A stretch of DNA of 5,592 bases from Prolixibacteraceae bacterium (GTDB lineage: Bacteria; Bacteroidota; Bacteroidia; Bacteroidales; Prolixibacteraceae). Shown here piece by piece: positions 1-5,592 of the stretch; positions within the stretch are counted from its first letter, which is position 1, and every line of letters starts with the position of its first letter. The stretch lies in assembly GCA_018399395.1 (NCBI GenBank), contig JAGYOI010000104.1:1-5592 (forward strand), written 5' to 3'. The notes beneath the pieces were generated by a model, which worked only from the letters and a program-made list of their open reading frames with translations, did not search any database and was not told where the DNA came from. Both the position numbers and the translations under genes were made by a program.

Positions 1-929
1 AGGGCCGGGGTGTCGTCAACAAAAATAGGTGCTTCATCGAGTGTTTGGATGGAGCTGTTCAGGCGGTCCCAGTCGTCGCCTACAAGGTTTCCTTTCTTAA
101 TTTTGTCTGATCCCAGTTCCGATTCGGCCGAAATAAGCCGGTTTACCAACTGTATCGAGGCCATCTCAAGGGAAAAAATACCTACCGGTTTTTTCCAGTC
201 GACAGCCATGTTACGGGTCATGGAAAGGATAAAGGCTGTTTTACCCATGGCCGGACGTGCAGCTATAATAACGAGGTCGGTTTTTTGCCAACCCGAAGTA
301 ATACGGTCAACGCCCGTGAACCCCGAGGGTATGCCCGACAACCCATCGGCACGTTTGCTGGCATCTTCAATCAGCTGTACCGCTTCTTTCAGTATTGGCT
401 TTATCGGTTGCGTTTCCTTCTTTATATTTCCTTCTGAAATTTTGAAGATAGATGATTCGGCCATGTTGATTAATTCATCAACATCTTTGGTTTCGTCGTA
501 AGCATCCGACTGGATTTCGGAACAGGCACGAATCAATTCTCGCTGGATATATTTTTGAGCGATAATGCGTGCATGAAATTCAAGGTGGGCTGCCGATGCC
601 ACTTTGCTGGTAAGCTGGGTGATATAAAGCGGGCCGCCAACCTGTTCGAGCAGATCGCGATTTTTAAGTTCCTGGGTAACAATAAGCAAATCAACAGGCT
701 GGTCCTTAATCGATAAGTCTTTGATTACCTTGAATATTTCACGGTGTTCTTCTTTATAAAAGCACTCTTCAACGAGTACATCGGCCACACCGATAAAAGC
801 ATCCCGCTCGAGCATTAATGCACCCAAAACTGCCTCTTCAACGTCGATTGCTTGCGGGGGGAGCTTGCCCAACTGCGCATTTAACTGGTCAATATCTAAC
901 GATGCTTTTTTCCTGTTATTAGTGGCCAT
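1..929 (-). CDS. dnaB: Replicative DNA helicase DnaB, N-terminal part (truncated by window edge)
   Basis: Hexameric 5'-3' helicase that unwinds the chromosome at the replication fork and is the platform for primase. The minus-strand frame opens with ATG at 929 and stays open for 309 codons to the window edge, so the C-terminal third or so is missing. Residues about 22-125 form the DnaB N-terminal helical domain (begins LPPQAIDVEEAVLGALM). A linker region follows to about 195, and the RecA-like ATPase domain begins near residue 197 (SGIPSGFTGVD). The Walker A motif is ARPAMGKT (224-231), with catalytic Glu255 in FSLEM. VDDTP at 304-308 matches the conserved DnaB segment ahead of Walker B, which lies outside the window. 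No Shine-Dalgarno is visible (ACAAAAAATCT before ATG), as is common in Bacteroidota. The gene follows ddl after a 94 bp gap that contains a good promoter candidate. No frameshift is seen. Family assignment is very secure. Confidence 0.97.
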   Translation of the reverse strand, partial: MATNNRKKASLDIDQLNAQLGKLPPQAIDVEEAVLGALMLERDAFIGVADVLVEECFYKEEHREIFKVIKDLSIKDQPVDLLIVTQELKNRDLLEQVGGPLYITQLTSKVASAAHLEFHARIIAQKYIQRELIRACSEIQSDAYDETKDVDELINMAESSIFKISEGNIKKETQPIKPILKEAVQLIEDASKRADGLSGIPSGFTGVDRITSGWQKTDLVIIAARPAMGKTAFILSMTRNMAVDWKKPVGIFSLEMASIQLVNRLISAESELGSDKIKKGNLVGDDWDRLNSSIQTLDEAPIFVDDTPA

Positions 930-965
930 AGATTTTTTGTGTAAAAATATTTTTTATAGAAAGAT

Positions 966-996
966 CAAAATTATAAAAATGGATGTGCTTTGCGAA
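966..996 (-). promoter_or_regulatory. Putative Bacteroidota-type promoter for dnaB
   Basis: On the minus strand, TAATTTTG at 973-966 matches the -7 consensus TAnnTTTG exactly. TTCG at 996-993, a 3 of 4 match to the TTTG -33 element, lies 19 bases upstream, which is a normal spacing. Transcription would start near 960 and leave a leader of about 30 bases before the dnaB ATG. This implies that dnaB can be expressed independently of ddl. The call rests on sequence match only. Confidence 0.55.
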
Positions 997-1023
997 GGGT
1001 TTTCAATTAAAAAAAACAGGTTT

Positions 1024-2001
1024 TTAAACAGCTGAGCTAATAATGTTGGTAACCACCTCACTAAGCTTCATGTTCATCGCGTCGAGCTGTTGCGGAATAA
1101 AACTTGTGGCGGTCATGCCGGGTATCGTATTAATTTCCAGGAAGTAAAATTCATCATTTTTCAATATGAAATCGATACGTGATATTCCTTTACATCCGGT
1201 AAGCTTGTAAAGCCGGGCAGTGAGTTGGCGGCACTGTTCAATTTTTTCTTGCGGAATGCGAGCCGGGGTTATTTCGGTTGCGCCGCCAATATCGTATTTC
1301 GAGTTGAAATCGAAAAATTCACCTTTGGGTATGACTTCTGTTGGTAAAAATGGTAACACATTGCCATCAAGTTCGCAAACGCCCACTGCCAGTTCGAGCC
1401 CGTCGATAAATTCTTCGCAAAGGCAATCGTTGCTTTCTTTGTAGGCCGCTTCGATGGCCGGGTGTATTTCTTCAATGCTTTTTACTTTGGTAACCCCAAA
1501 GCTTGAGCCGCCTGCACTGGGTTTTATGAACATTGGCAGTCCTATTTCGTCAAGTATTTTATCGGCATTTATATCGTCGCCTTTTTGGAAATAGAGCGAT
1601 TTGGCCATTTTAATATTGAACGCTCTCAAAAAATTATCGCAGTGAAATTTATGGAAAGTCAGTGCCGATGAATACACACCACTGGCCGAATGGGGGATGT
1701 CCAAAAGGTTGAAATAACCTTGCAAAATTCCATCTTCGCCCGGTGTGCCGTGAATCATGATGAAAGCAAAATCAGGTTTTATTTTTTTGCCTTCGAAAGT
1801 GAAACTGAAATCGCTTTTATCCACTTCGGCAATGATGGAGTTGTCGTTAACGACCACCCACTCATTAAAGCGCATACGAACCATCCACGGGGTAAAAAGG
1901 TTAGTGTTGATGCTGTTGTATATGTTTTTGGCACTTTTAAGGCTTACTTCATACTCTGAAGAGTCGCCACCACAAAGCACGGCAATGTTTTTTATCGTCA
2001 T
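1024..2001 (-). CDS. ddl: D-alanine--D-alanine ligase
   Basis: Cytoplasmic ATP-grasp ligase that joins two D-alanines for the end of the peptidoglycan stem peptide; it is the target of D-cycloserine. The 325-residue length is normal for the family. The N-terminal domain has GGDSSEYEVSL (11-21), with Glu16 matching E. coli DdlB Glu15. HGTPGEDG lies at 84-91. The ATP-grasp core has IKPSAGGSSFGVTKV (159-173), with Lys160 and Ser166 matching DdlB Lys144 and Ser150. Lys235-Tyr236 matches the Lys-Tyr pair that marks D-Ala-D-Ala rather than D-Ala-D-lactate ligases. Arg275 and Asp277, then Glu289 and Asn291 in LEINTIPGMT, supply the Mg and phosphate ligands, and Ser300 matches DdlB Ser281. The catalytic set is therefore complete. 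The ATG at 2001 is preceded by AGGAAAC, a weak Shine-Dalgarno-like stretch. It lies 84 bp after rluD and 94 bp before dnaB, on the same strand. Confidence 0.97.
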   Translation of the reverse strand: MTIKNIAVLCGGDSSEYEVSLKSAKNIYNSINTNLFTPWMVRMRFNEWVVVNDNSIIAEVDKSDFSFTFEGKKIKPDFAFIMIHGTPGEDGILQGYFNLLDIPHSASGVYSSALTFHKFHCDNFLRAFNIKMAKSLYFQKGDDINADKILDEIGLPMFIKPSAGGSSFGVTKVKSIEEIHPAIEAAYKESNDCLCEEFIDGLELAVGVCELDGNVLPFLPTEVIPKGEFFDFNSKYDIGGATEITPARIPQEKIEQCRQLTARLYKLTGCKGISRIDFILKNDEFYFLEINTIPGMTATSFIPQQLDAMNMKLSEVVTNIISSAV

Positions 2002-2023
2002 GTTTCCTGAAAAAATTTAGTTG

Positions 2024-2031
2024 TAAAGATA
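2024..2031 (-). promoter_or_regulatory. Possible -7 promoter element for ddl
   Basis: On the minus strand, TATCTTTA (2031-2024) matches TAnnTTTG at all fixed positions but the last, and lies 22 bases before the ddl ATG. A TCTG, 3 of 4 to the TTTG -33 element, lies 18 bases further upstream and overlaps the palindrome at 2050-2059. Because the gap to rluD is 84 bp, a separate promoter is plausible, but read-through from the PASTA-rluD operon is equally possible. Confidence 0.3.
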
Positions 2032-2049
2032 AAGAAAGATGTGGAAAAA

Positions 2050-2059
2050 CAGATATCTG
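2050..2059. repeat. 10-bp perfect palindrome CAGATATCTG in the ddl leader region
   Basis: CAGATATCTG reads the same on both strands and lies in the 84 bp between rluD and ddl, just upstream of the possible ddl -7 element. A gapless palindrome of this kind could be a binding site for a dimeric regulator. On the minus strand it is followed by five T residues, but with no loop it would make a poor terminator. A palindrome of this length may occur by chance and no second copy was seen in the window. Confidence 0.35.
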
Positions 2060-2085
2060 AAAACTTAAAATGGGGGGCTTCAATT

Positions 2086-3129
2086 TTACTCCCCGATGCG
2101 ATTTGTTAAGTAATTTCTCCATTTATCAACAAGATCCTTCATGTCGGCTGGCAAGTCGGAATTAAACAACATTTCTTCACCGGTTGTTGGGTGTGTAAAA
2201 CCCAGTGTTTTGGCATGAAGTGCCTGCCGGGGGCATATTTTAAAGCAATTATCGACAAACTGTTTGTATTTCGAGAAGGTTGTACCCCTTAGTATCGTGT
2301 CGCCGCCATAATTTGAATCGTTAAATAAGGGGTGATTGATGTATTTCATGTGTACCCGTATCTGGTGGGTTCGGCCGGTTTCAAGGCGGCATTCTACCAG
2401 GCTCACATAGCCCAGTTCTTCAAGCACTTTGTAATGGGTTACCGCATGTTTCCCGTAATCTTCTTCGGGGAAAACTGTAAATACCTGCCGGTTTTTGAGG
2501 CTGCGGCCTATGTTGCCGGTTATGGTGCCTTCCGATTCTTTTGGCACGCCCCAAACGATGGCCTGGTACCGGCGTTGCGATGTTTTGTTGTAAAATTGCA
2601 ATGCCAGGTTATTCTTAGCAAGTTCGGTTTTGGCAACCACCAGTAAGCCTGTTGTGTCTTTGTCGATTCGGTGGACGAGCCCCGGCCTGGGGTCGTCGGC
2701 ATTAAAAAGAGGCAGGTTTCTGAAGCGGTAGGCCAAAGCGTTAACGAGTGTGCCGGTGTAGTTGCCATGCCCCGGGTGTACAACGAGCCCCGGCGGTTTG
2801 TTGATGACCATTAGTTCATCGTCTTCGTACACCACATCAAGCGGGATGTCCTCAGCAATAATTTTAAGTTCCCGTTTTGGATAGTCGAGCACTATGGCTA
2901 CTGTATCGCCCGGTTTAACTTTGTAGTTCGATTTTACCTGTTCGCCGTTGACCATTATGCTGCCGGCTTCGGCAGCAGCTTGTATCCGGTTACGTGAGGT
3001 GCCTTCCATCCGGTTTACCAGAAACTTGTCAACCCTTAGGGCTTTTTGCCCTGGATCAACTTCGTAGCGGTAATGTTCGAATAACTCGTTTTCTTCGTTC
3101 TCGTTATAATTCGCGGGCTTTTGCTGCAT
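2086..3129 (-). CDS. rluD: RluA-family 23S rRNA pseudouridine synthase, RluD type
   Basis: Isomerises uridine to pseudouridine in 23S rRNA. RluD itself modifies the helix 69 uridines (1911, 1915 and 1917 in E. coli numbering), which contact tRNA and the subunit bridge. The protein is 347 residues from the ATG at 3129. An S4 RNA-binding domain covers about residues 31-90 (LRVDKFL...SRNRIQ...IMVNG). The catalytic domain follows, with NKPPGLVVHPG at 110-120. Catalytic Asp156 lies in HRIDKDTTG (153-161). RRYQAIVWG and ETGRTHQIRVH (250-260) are the other family motifs. The same frame extends four codons upstream to a TTG at 3141 that overlaps the preceding PASTA gene by 8 bp. I prefer the ATG, which lies 4 bp after that gene's stop (TAACAACATG). 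No Shine-Dalgarno supports either start. Exact target specificity within RluA/RluC/RluD is inferred from the S4 domain and motif type. Confidence 0.95.
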   Translation of the reverse strand: MQQKPANYNENEENELFEHYRYEVDPGQKALRVDKFLVNRMEGTSRNRIQAAAEAGSIMVNGEQVKSNYKVKPGDTVAIVLDYPKRELKIIAEDIPLDVVYEDDELMVINKPPGLVVHPGHGNYTGTLVNALAYRFRNLPLFNADDPRPGLVHRIDKDTTGLLVVAKTELAKNNLALQFYNKTSQRRYQAIVWGVPKESEGTITGNIGRSLKNRQVFTVFPEEDYGKHAVTHYKVLEELGYVSLVECRLETGRTHQIRVHMKYINHPLFNDSNYGGDTILRGTTFSKYKQFVDNCFKICPRQALHAKTLGFTHPTTGEEMLFNSDLPADMKDLVDKWRNYLTNRIGE

Positions 3130-3133
3130 GTTG

Positions 3134-3955
3134 TTATTCAATATCTAAAAGGTCTTCATCAATGGTGTTTACTTCAATTTTTTCTTCGTCAACAGTGAGC
3201 CATAAATCAACTGAAGTTCCCAATTCTATGAGATTTTCGCCATCGCCTTCTGGCATTTGTTTCCAAACGCGTGCCTGTGTTGAGTCTTCGGCCGTTTGTA
3301 CCGATTGGTCGTATATAAGTGCCCCGGTATTCAGGCTTAAATTATAAAGCGAACGGTTGGCATCGCTCAGATACATGCCTTTAATATCCGGAACAACTGT
3401 TTTTTCGTTGCTGAGTCCTTTACCTACAACCAAATCAACCGCTGTGCCTTTCACAAGTAATGTGTCGTCGGGCAAATTCATACCATTAAGCTTCTTGTCG
3501 AGCACAAGATTAATAAATTCAGATGGCCGGTATTCAACTTGTCCGAGTTTGAGCCCCGCATTTTCAAGGCGGCTTTGTGCCTCACGTAGCGAAACATCAA
3601 CAACTGCCGGAAGGGTAACTTTTTCGGGTTGTGTTGCCGAGATTGTCAGATATACCGTACGTCCTTCCTTAACATGGTAACCGGCTTCAGGTTGTTGCGA
3701 AATCATCGTTCCCGGAATGGTTGACGGTACAAATACGGAGTCGATTATTACGTATTCAAGGTCTTTTTGTTTAGTGACAATCTCCACTTCACGTTCACCA
3801 AGCCCGGTTAAATCGGGTACACTAATGGTTTCGCCATGGTTGGTATATACTTTTAATAATAATAACGTAAGGTACACCAACAAAACAAAGAATACGACTA
3901 ACAGGCTAATGTTAATCCAGAAAGCTTTGCTTTTAAAAAATGCTTTTAAACTCAT
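3134..3955 (-). CDS. Membrane-anchored PASTA-domain protein
   Basis: A 273-residue protein from the ATG at 3955. Residues 1-11 are basic (Lys4, Lys8, Lys10) and lead into a hydrophobic segment at about 12-34, giving a cytoplasm-in, periplasm-out anchor. Three PASTA-like repeats follow, at about 43-107 (ISVPDLTGLGEREVE), 112-180 (VTLPAVVDVSLREAQSRL) and 185-255 (TVVPDIKGMYLSDANRSL). Each opens with a V/L-P-x-hydrophobic motif and ends in a beta strand such as VYLTI, VDLVV or VDLWL. An acidic tail closes the protein. PASTA domains in Ser/Thr kinases and penicillin-binding proteins sense or bind peptidoglycan or support septal enzymes, but neither catalytic domain is present here. The gene is 4 bp from rluD and close to ddl, which agrees with a cell-envelope role without proving one. 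An upstream TTG at 3982 is in frame but overlaps the likely -7 promoter element, so the ATG is preferred. The domain call is firm; the function is not established. Confidence 0.92.
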   Translation of the reverse strand: MSLKAFFKSKAFWINISLLVVFFVLLVYLTLLLLKVYTNHGETISVPDLTGLGEREVEIVTKQKDLEYVIIDSVFVPSTIPGTMISQQPEAGYHVKEGRTVYLTISATQPEKVTLPAVVDVSLREAQSRLENAGLKLGQVEYRPSEFINLVLDKKLNGMNLPDDTLLVKGTAVDLVVGKGLSNEKTVVPDIKGMYLSDANRSLYNLSLNTGALIYDQSVQTAEDSTQARVWKQMPEGDGENLIELGTSVDLWLTVDEEKIEVNTIDEDLLDIE

Positions 3956-3979
3956 AACGGTAGCTAAAAAAGATTTCAA

Positions 3980-3987
3980 CAAAAATA
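3980..3987 (-). promoter_or_regulatory. Putative -7 promoter element for the PASTA-rluD operon
   Basis: On the minus strand, TATTTTTG (3987-3980) matches TAnnTTTG exactly, 24 bases before the PASTA ATG at 3955. Transcription would begin near 3974, inside the upstream in-frame TTG extension, so this element supports the ATG as the true start. No clear TTTG -33 element is seen at 19-21 bases spacing, which lowers confidence. Confidence 0.45.
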
Positions 3988-4059
3988 ACGGACATTTTTG
4001 TGAAACGGGCTTTTTAGGGTTATTATTTTTATACTAATGATTTAATTAACGCAAATGGC

Positions 4060-4073
4060 GCATATGACTATGC
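4060..4073. repeat. Short inverted repeat GCATA-N4-TATGC
   Basis: Five-base arms, GCATA and TATGC, flank the spacer TGAC. It lies about 75-80 bp from both divergent -7 elements. It could be a small operator or a chance repeat; arms this short are weak evidence and no second copy is visible. Confidence 0.25.
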
Positions 4074-4124
4074 AATACTTCATTTGTTATTTTAACGTTC
4101 GAAGTAAAATCTGAATTCAAAAAA

Positions 4125-4157
4125 TTTAAATCGAACTCACGTTATTTTATACCTTTG
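4125..4157 (+). promoter_or_regulatory. Putative Bacteroidota-type promoter for mtaB
   Basis: TACCTTTG at 4150-4157 matches TAnnTTTG exactly. TTTA at 4125-4128, 3 of 4 to TTTG, lies 21 bases upstream. Transcription would start near 4163, leaving a leader of about 20 bases. That leader contains AGAAGG at 4173-4178, four bases before the mtaB ATG, a partial Shine-Dalgarno that is stronger than those of the other genes here. Confidence 0.55.
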
Positions 4158-4182
4158 TGTCTTTAATTATAAAGAAGGTTGA

Positions 4183-5493
4183 ATGACGGAGCAAGAATAT
4201 ACCGGGAAGAAAGTTGCATTTTTCACTTTAGGGTGTAAGTTGAATTTTGCCGAAACATCGGCCATGAGCAGAAAATTTGAGGATTTGGGCTTTGAACGGG
4301 TCGATTATAAAGAAAAAGCCGATTTGTATGTGGTGAACTCGTGCTCGGTAACCGCCGAAAGTGATAAAAAAAGCCGCAACCAGATTCGCGCGGCCATAAA
4401 GCGCAACCCTAATGCCCTGATGATGGTAACAGGATGTTACGCACAGCTGAAAAGCGATGAGATTTCAGCAATCGATGGTGTTGATTATGTTCTAGGTTCG
4501 GGCGAAAAACTCGATATTACGAACTTTATCAACGGGCTTCAAAAGAACGGTGTGCCCACAATTAAAATTACACCGCATCGAAAAATTAATAATTTTTTCT
4601 CAGCATATTCCTATGGCGACCGGACCCGTTCATTCCTGAAAGTGCAGGATGGTTGCAACTACTTTTGCACATATTGTACCATTCCAATGGCACGTGGTGA
4701 AAGCCGAAACGATTCTATTGCCAATATTATTGATGAAGCCCGCGATATTGCTGCCCGCGATATTAAGGAAATAATTCTTACGGGGGTAAACATTGGTGAT
4801 TTCGGGCGCTCCACCGGCGATACTTTTTATGATTTAATAAAAGCCCTCGACAAAGTTGAAGGTATTGAACGTATTCGCATTTCTTCGGTTGAACCCAACC
4901 TGTTGGATGATGAAATTATTGAGTTTGTTGCCCGGTCAAAACGTATCGTCCCGCATTTTCATATACCATTACAATCGGGCTCGAACGAAGTGCTGGCATT
5001 GATGAAACGAAAATATAAACGTGAAGTTTTCGCCCATCGCGTGGATGTCATCAAATCGATAATGCCCGATGCATTTATTGGTGTTGACGTAATTGCCGGA
5101 ACAAACGGTGAAACCGATGCGTATTTTCAGGAGACGTATAATTTTGTACGCGATTTGGACATTTCGCAGTTGCATGTTTTTCCATATTCTGAGCGCCCGG
5201 GTACTTTTGCGCTGAATATTCCCCACAACGTACCGGTTCATGAACGGAAAGAACGTACACAAAAACTTATAGCCTTGTCTGAACGCAAGCACCGTATTTT
5301 TTATAAAAATCAGCTCGGGAAAACCCGTCCTGTTTTGTTTGAACACGAAAAGAAAGGCGGGCAGATGTATGGCTGGACTGATAACTATGTGCGTGTTGAG
5401 GCCCCTTTAAACGAAGCGTTGATTAACAGTGTGGTGAATGTCAGGCTCGAAAAAGTAAATGATAACATGCACGTTGATGGGGTGATTGTTTGA
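4183..5493 (+). CDS. mtaB: tRNA t6A37 methylthiotransferase MtaB (radical SAM)
   Basis: Adds a methylthio group to C2 of N6-threonylcarbamoyladenosine at tRNA position 37, giving ms2t6A in ANN-decoding tRNAs. The 436-residue length is normal. The N-terminal methylthiotransferase domain carries the auxiliary 4Fe-4S cysteines Cys18 (TLGCKLN), Cys54 (VVNSCSVT) and Cys85 (VTGCYAQ). The radical SAM domain has Cys158, Cys162 and Cys165 in GCNYFCTYCTIPMARG, followed by LTGVNIGDFG and HIPLQSGSNEVLALMKRKY. A C-terminal TRAM domain at about 373-436 (with YGWTDNYVRV) binds RNA. The TLGCK-x-N signature favours MtaB over MiaB and RimO. The more usual Val of TLGCKVN is Leu here, a conservative change. The ATG at 4183 has AGAAGG four bases upstream and a promoter just before it. 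The gene is divergent from the PASTA-rluD operon and apparently transcribed alone. Confidence 0.95.
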   Translation: MTEQEYTGKKVAFFTLGCKLNFAETSAMSRKFEDLGFERVDYKEKADLYVVNSCSVTAESDKKSRNQIRAAIKRNPNALMMVTGCYAQLKSDEISAIDGVDYVLGSGEKLDITNFINGLQKNGVPTIKITPHRKINNFFSAYSYGDRTRSFLKVQDGCNYFCTYCTIPMARGESRNDSIANIIDEARDIAARDIKEIILTGVNIGDFGRSTGDTFYDLIKALDKVEGIERIRISSVEPNLLDDEIIEFVARSKRIVPHFHIPLQSGSNEVLALMKRKYKREVFAHRVDVIKSIMPDAFIGVDVIAGTNGETDAYFQETYNFVRDLDISQLHVFPYSERPGTFALNIPHNVPVHERKERTQKLIALSERKHRIFYKNQLGKTRPVLFEHEKKGGQMYGWTDNYVRVEAPLNEALINSVVNVRLEKVNDNMHVDGVIV

Positions 5494-5592
5494 ATATCAG
5501 GGATATTTTCGCTTATTTCACATCCCAATCGGGTGGTATTTATCTTAATCTTTTTATTAGGGATCCGGTTTTATAGCTTATTAATGAGTCAG
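5494..5592. other. Non-coding flank after mtaB; edge of an unseen neighbour possible
   Basis: Just after the stop, AATATC-AGG-GATATT (5493-5507) is a 6-bp inverted repeat followed by TTC. It is almost all A-T pairs and a weak terminator candidate at best. At the edge, ATGAGTCAG (5584-5592) could begin a plus-strand gene. Alternatively, a minus-strand frame open from 5590 to a TAA at 5542-5540 could be the tail of a convergent gene. The window does not decide between these, and no gene is called. Confidence 0.3.

Larger units (their letters stand above)
3956..4182. other. Divergent AT-rich intergenic region between the PASTA gene and mtaB
   Basis: These 227 bp separate two divergently transcribed genes. 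They hold a minus-strand -7 element (3980-3987), a plus-strand -7 element (4150-4157), and a small inverted repeat GCATA-TGAC-TATGC at 4060-4073 midway between them. No frame is convincingly coding, and no tRNA, recognisable riboswitch or strong terminator is seen. The region is visibly richer in A and T than the flanking genes, as expected for promoters. Confidence 0.6.

Noticed and set aside
224..260. Walker A of DnaB with Ala in place of the Ser of ARPSMGKT
   Set aside because: From memory, ARPAMGKT is common in Bacteroidota DnaB proteins, so this is lineage variation and not a defect.
10..501. 163-codon plus-strand open frame opposite dnaB
   Set aside because: It is antisense to clearly coding dnaB sequence, including the Walker A region, and its translation shows no recognisable domain.
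1008..1026. AAAAA-CCTG-TTTTT after the ddl stop as a terminator
   Set aside because: The stem is entirely A-T with no GC pairs; a chance homopolymer pairing is more likely.
2072..2094. GGGG/CCCC pairing around the rluD stop codon as a possible terminator
   Set aside because: The stem is only four pairs with a 13-base loop, and there is no uninterrupted T run after it.
2332..2646. 104-codon plus-strand open frame opposite rluD
   Set aside because: It lies wholly antisense to conserved RluD catalytic motifs and has no recognisable family features.
3717..4037. 106-codon plus-strand open frame covering the PASTA gene start and part of the intergenic region
   Set aside because: It is antisense to the PASTA anchor and first repeat, its translation is low-complexity, and it has no promoter or ribosome site.
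4969..5346. 125-codon minus-strand open frame opposite mtaB
   Set aside because: It is a shadow of the radical SAM and TRAM coding sequence with no domain of its own.
5493..5510. AATATC-AGG-GATATT hairpin as the mtaB terminator
   Set aside because: There is one GC pair in six and only a very short T tract follows, which is too weak to call.
1..5592. A novel defence, mobile or biosynthetic system
   Set aside because: All five genes are ordinary core families with intact motifs, and there are no integrase, transposase, toxin, repeat-array or retron-like signals on either strand.

Overview
The window looks like a core chromosomal segment of a member of the Bacteroidota, most likely in or near the Bacteroidales/Marinilabiliales; that placement is inference. 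Three things support it. Perfect TAnnTTTG elements, the Bacteroidota -7 promoter consensus, sit upstream of three of the five genes. Shine-Dalgarno sequences are mostly weak or absent. A membrane-anchored PASTA protein with no kinase or penicillin-binding domain stands next to rluD and ddl. GC content is moderate by eye and was not computed. No RNA gene, CRISPR array, insertion sequence, integrase or tandem repeat was found.

Layout: four genes lie on the minus strand. Reading in their direction of transcription from position 3955 down to 1, they are a single-pass PASTA-domain protein (3134-3955), an RluD-type 23S rRNA pseudouridine synthase (2086-3129), D-alanine--D-alanine ligase Ddl (1024-2001), and the 5' part of the replicative helicase gene dnaB (1-929, running off the window edge). 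The PASTA and rluD genes are only 4 bp apart and are probably co-transcribed. ddl and dnaB follow after 84 and 94 bp gaps, each with its own possible promoter. A 227 bp intergenic region (3956-4182) carries divergent promoters and separates this block from the plus-strand gene mtaB (4183-5493), a tRNA t6A37 methylthiotransferase. The last 99 bp (5494-5592) hold no identifiable gene.

How the genes fit together: ddl supplies the D-Ala-D-Ala dipeptide of peptidoglycan. The PASTA protein displays domains that in other bacteria bind peptidoglycan fragments or support divisome enzymes, so both point to the cell wall. RluD and MtaB modify rRNA and tRNA, and DnaB unwinds DNA at the replication fork. 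This is a housekeeping neighbourhood. I found no convincing new defence, mobile or biosynthetic system; the only part of uncertain function is the stand-alone PASTA protein.
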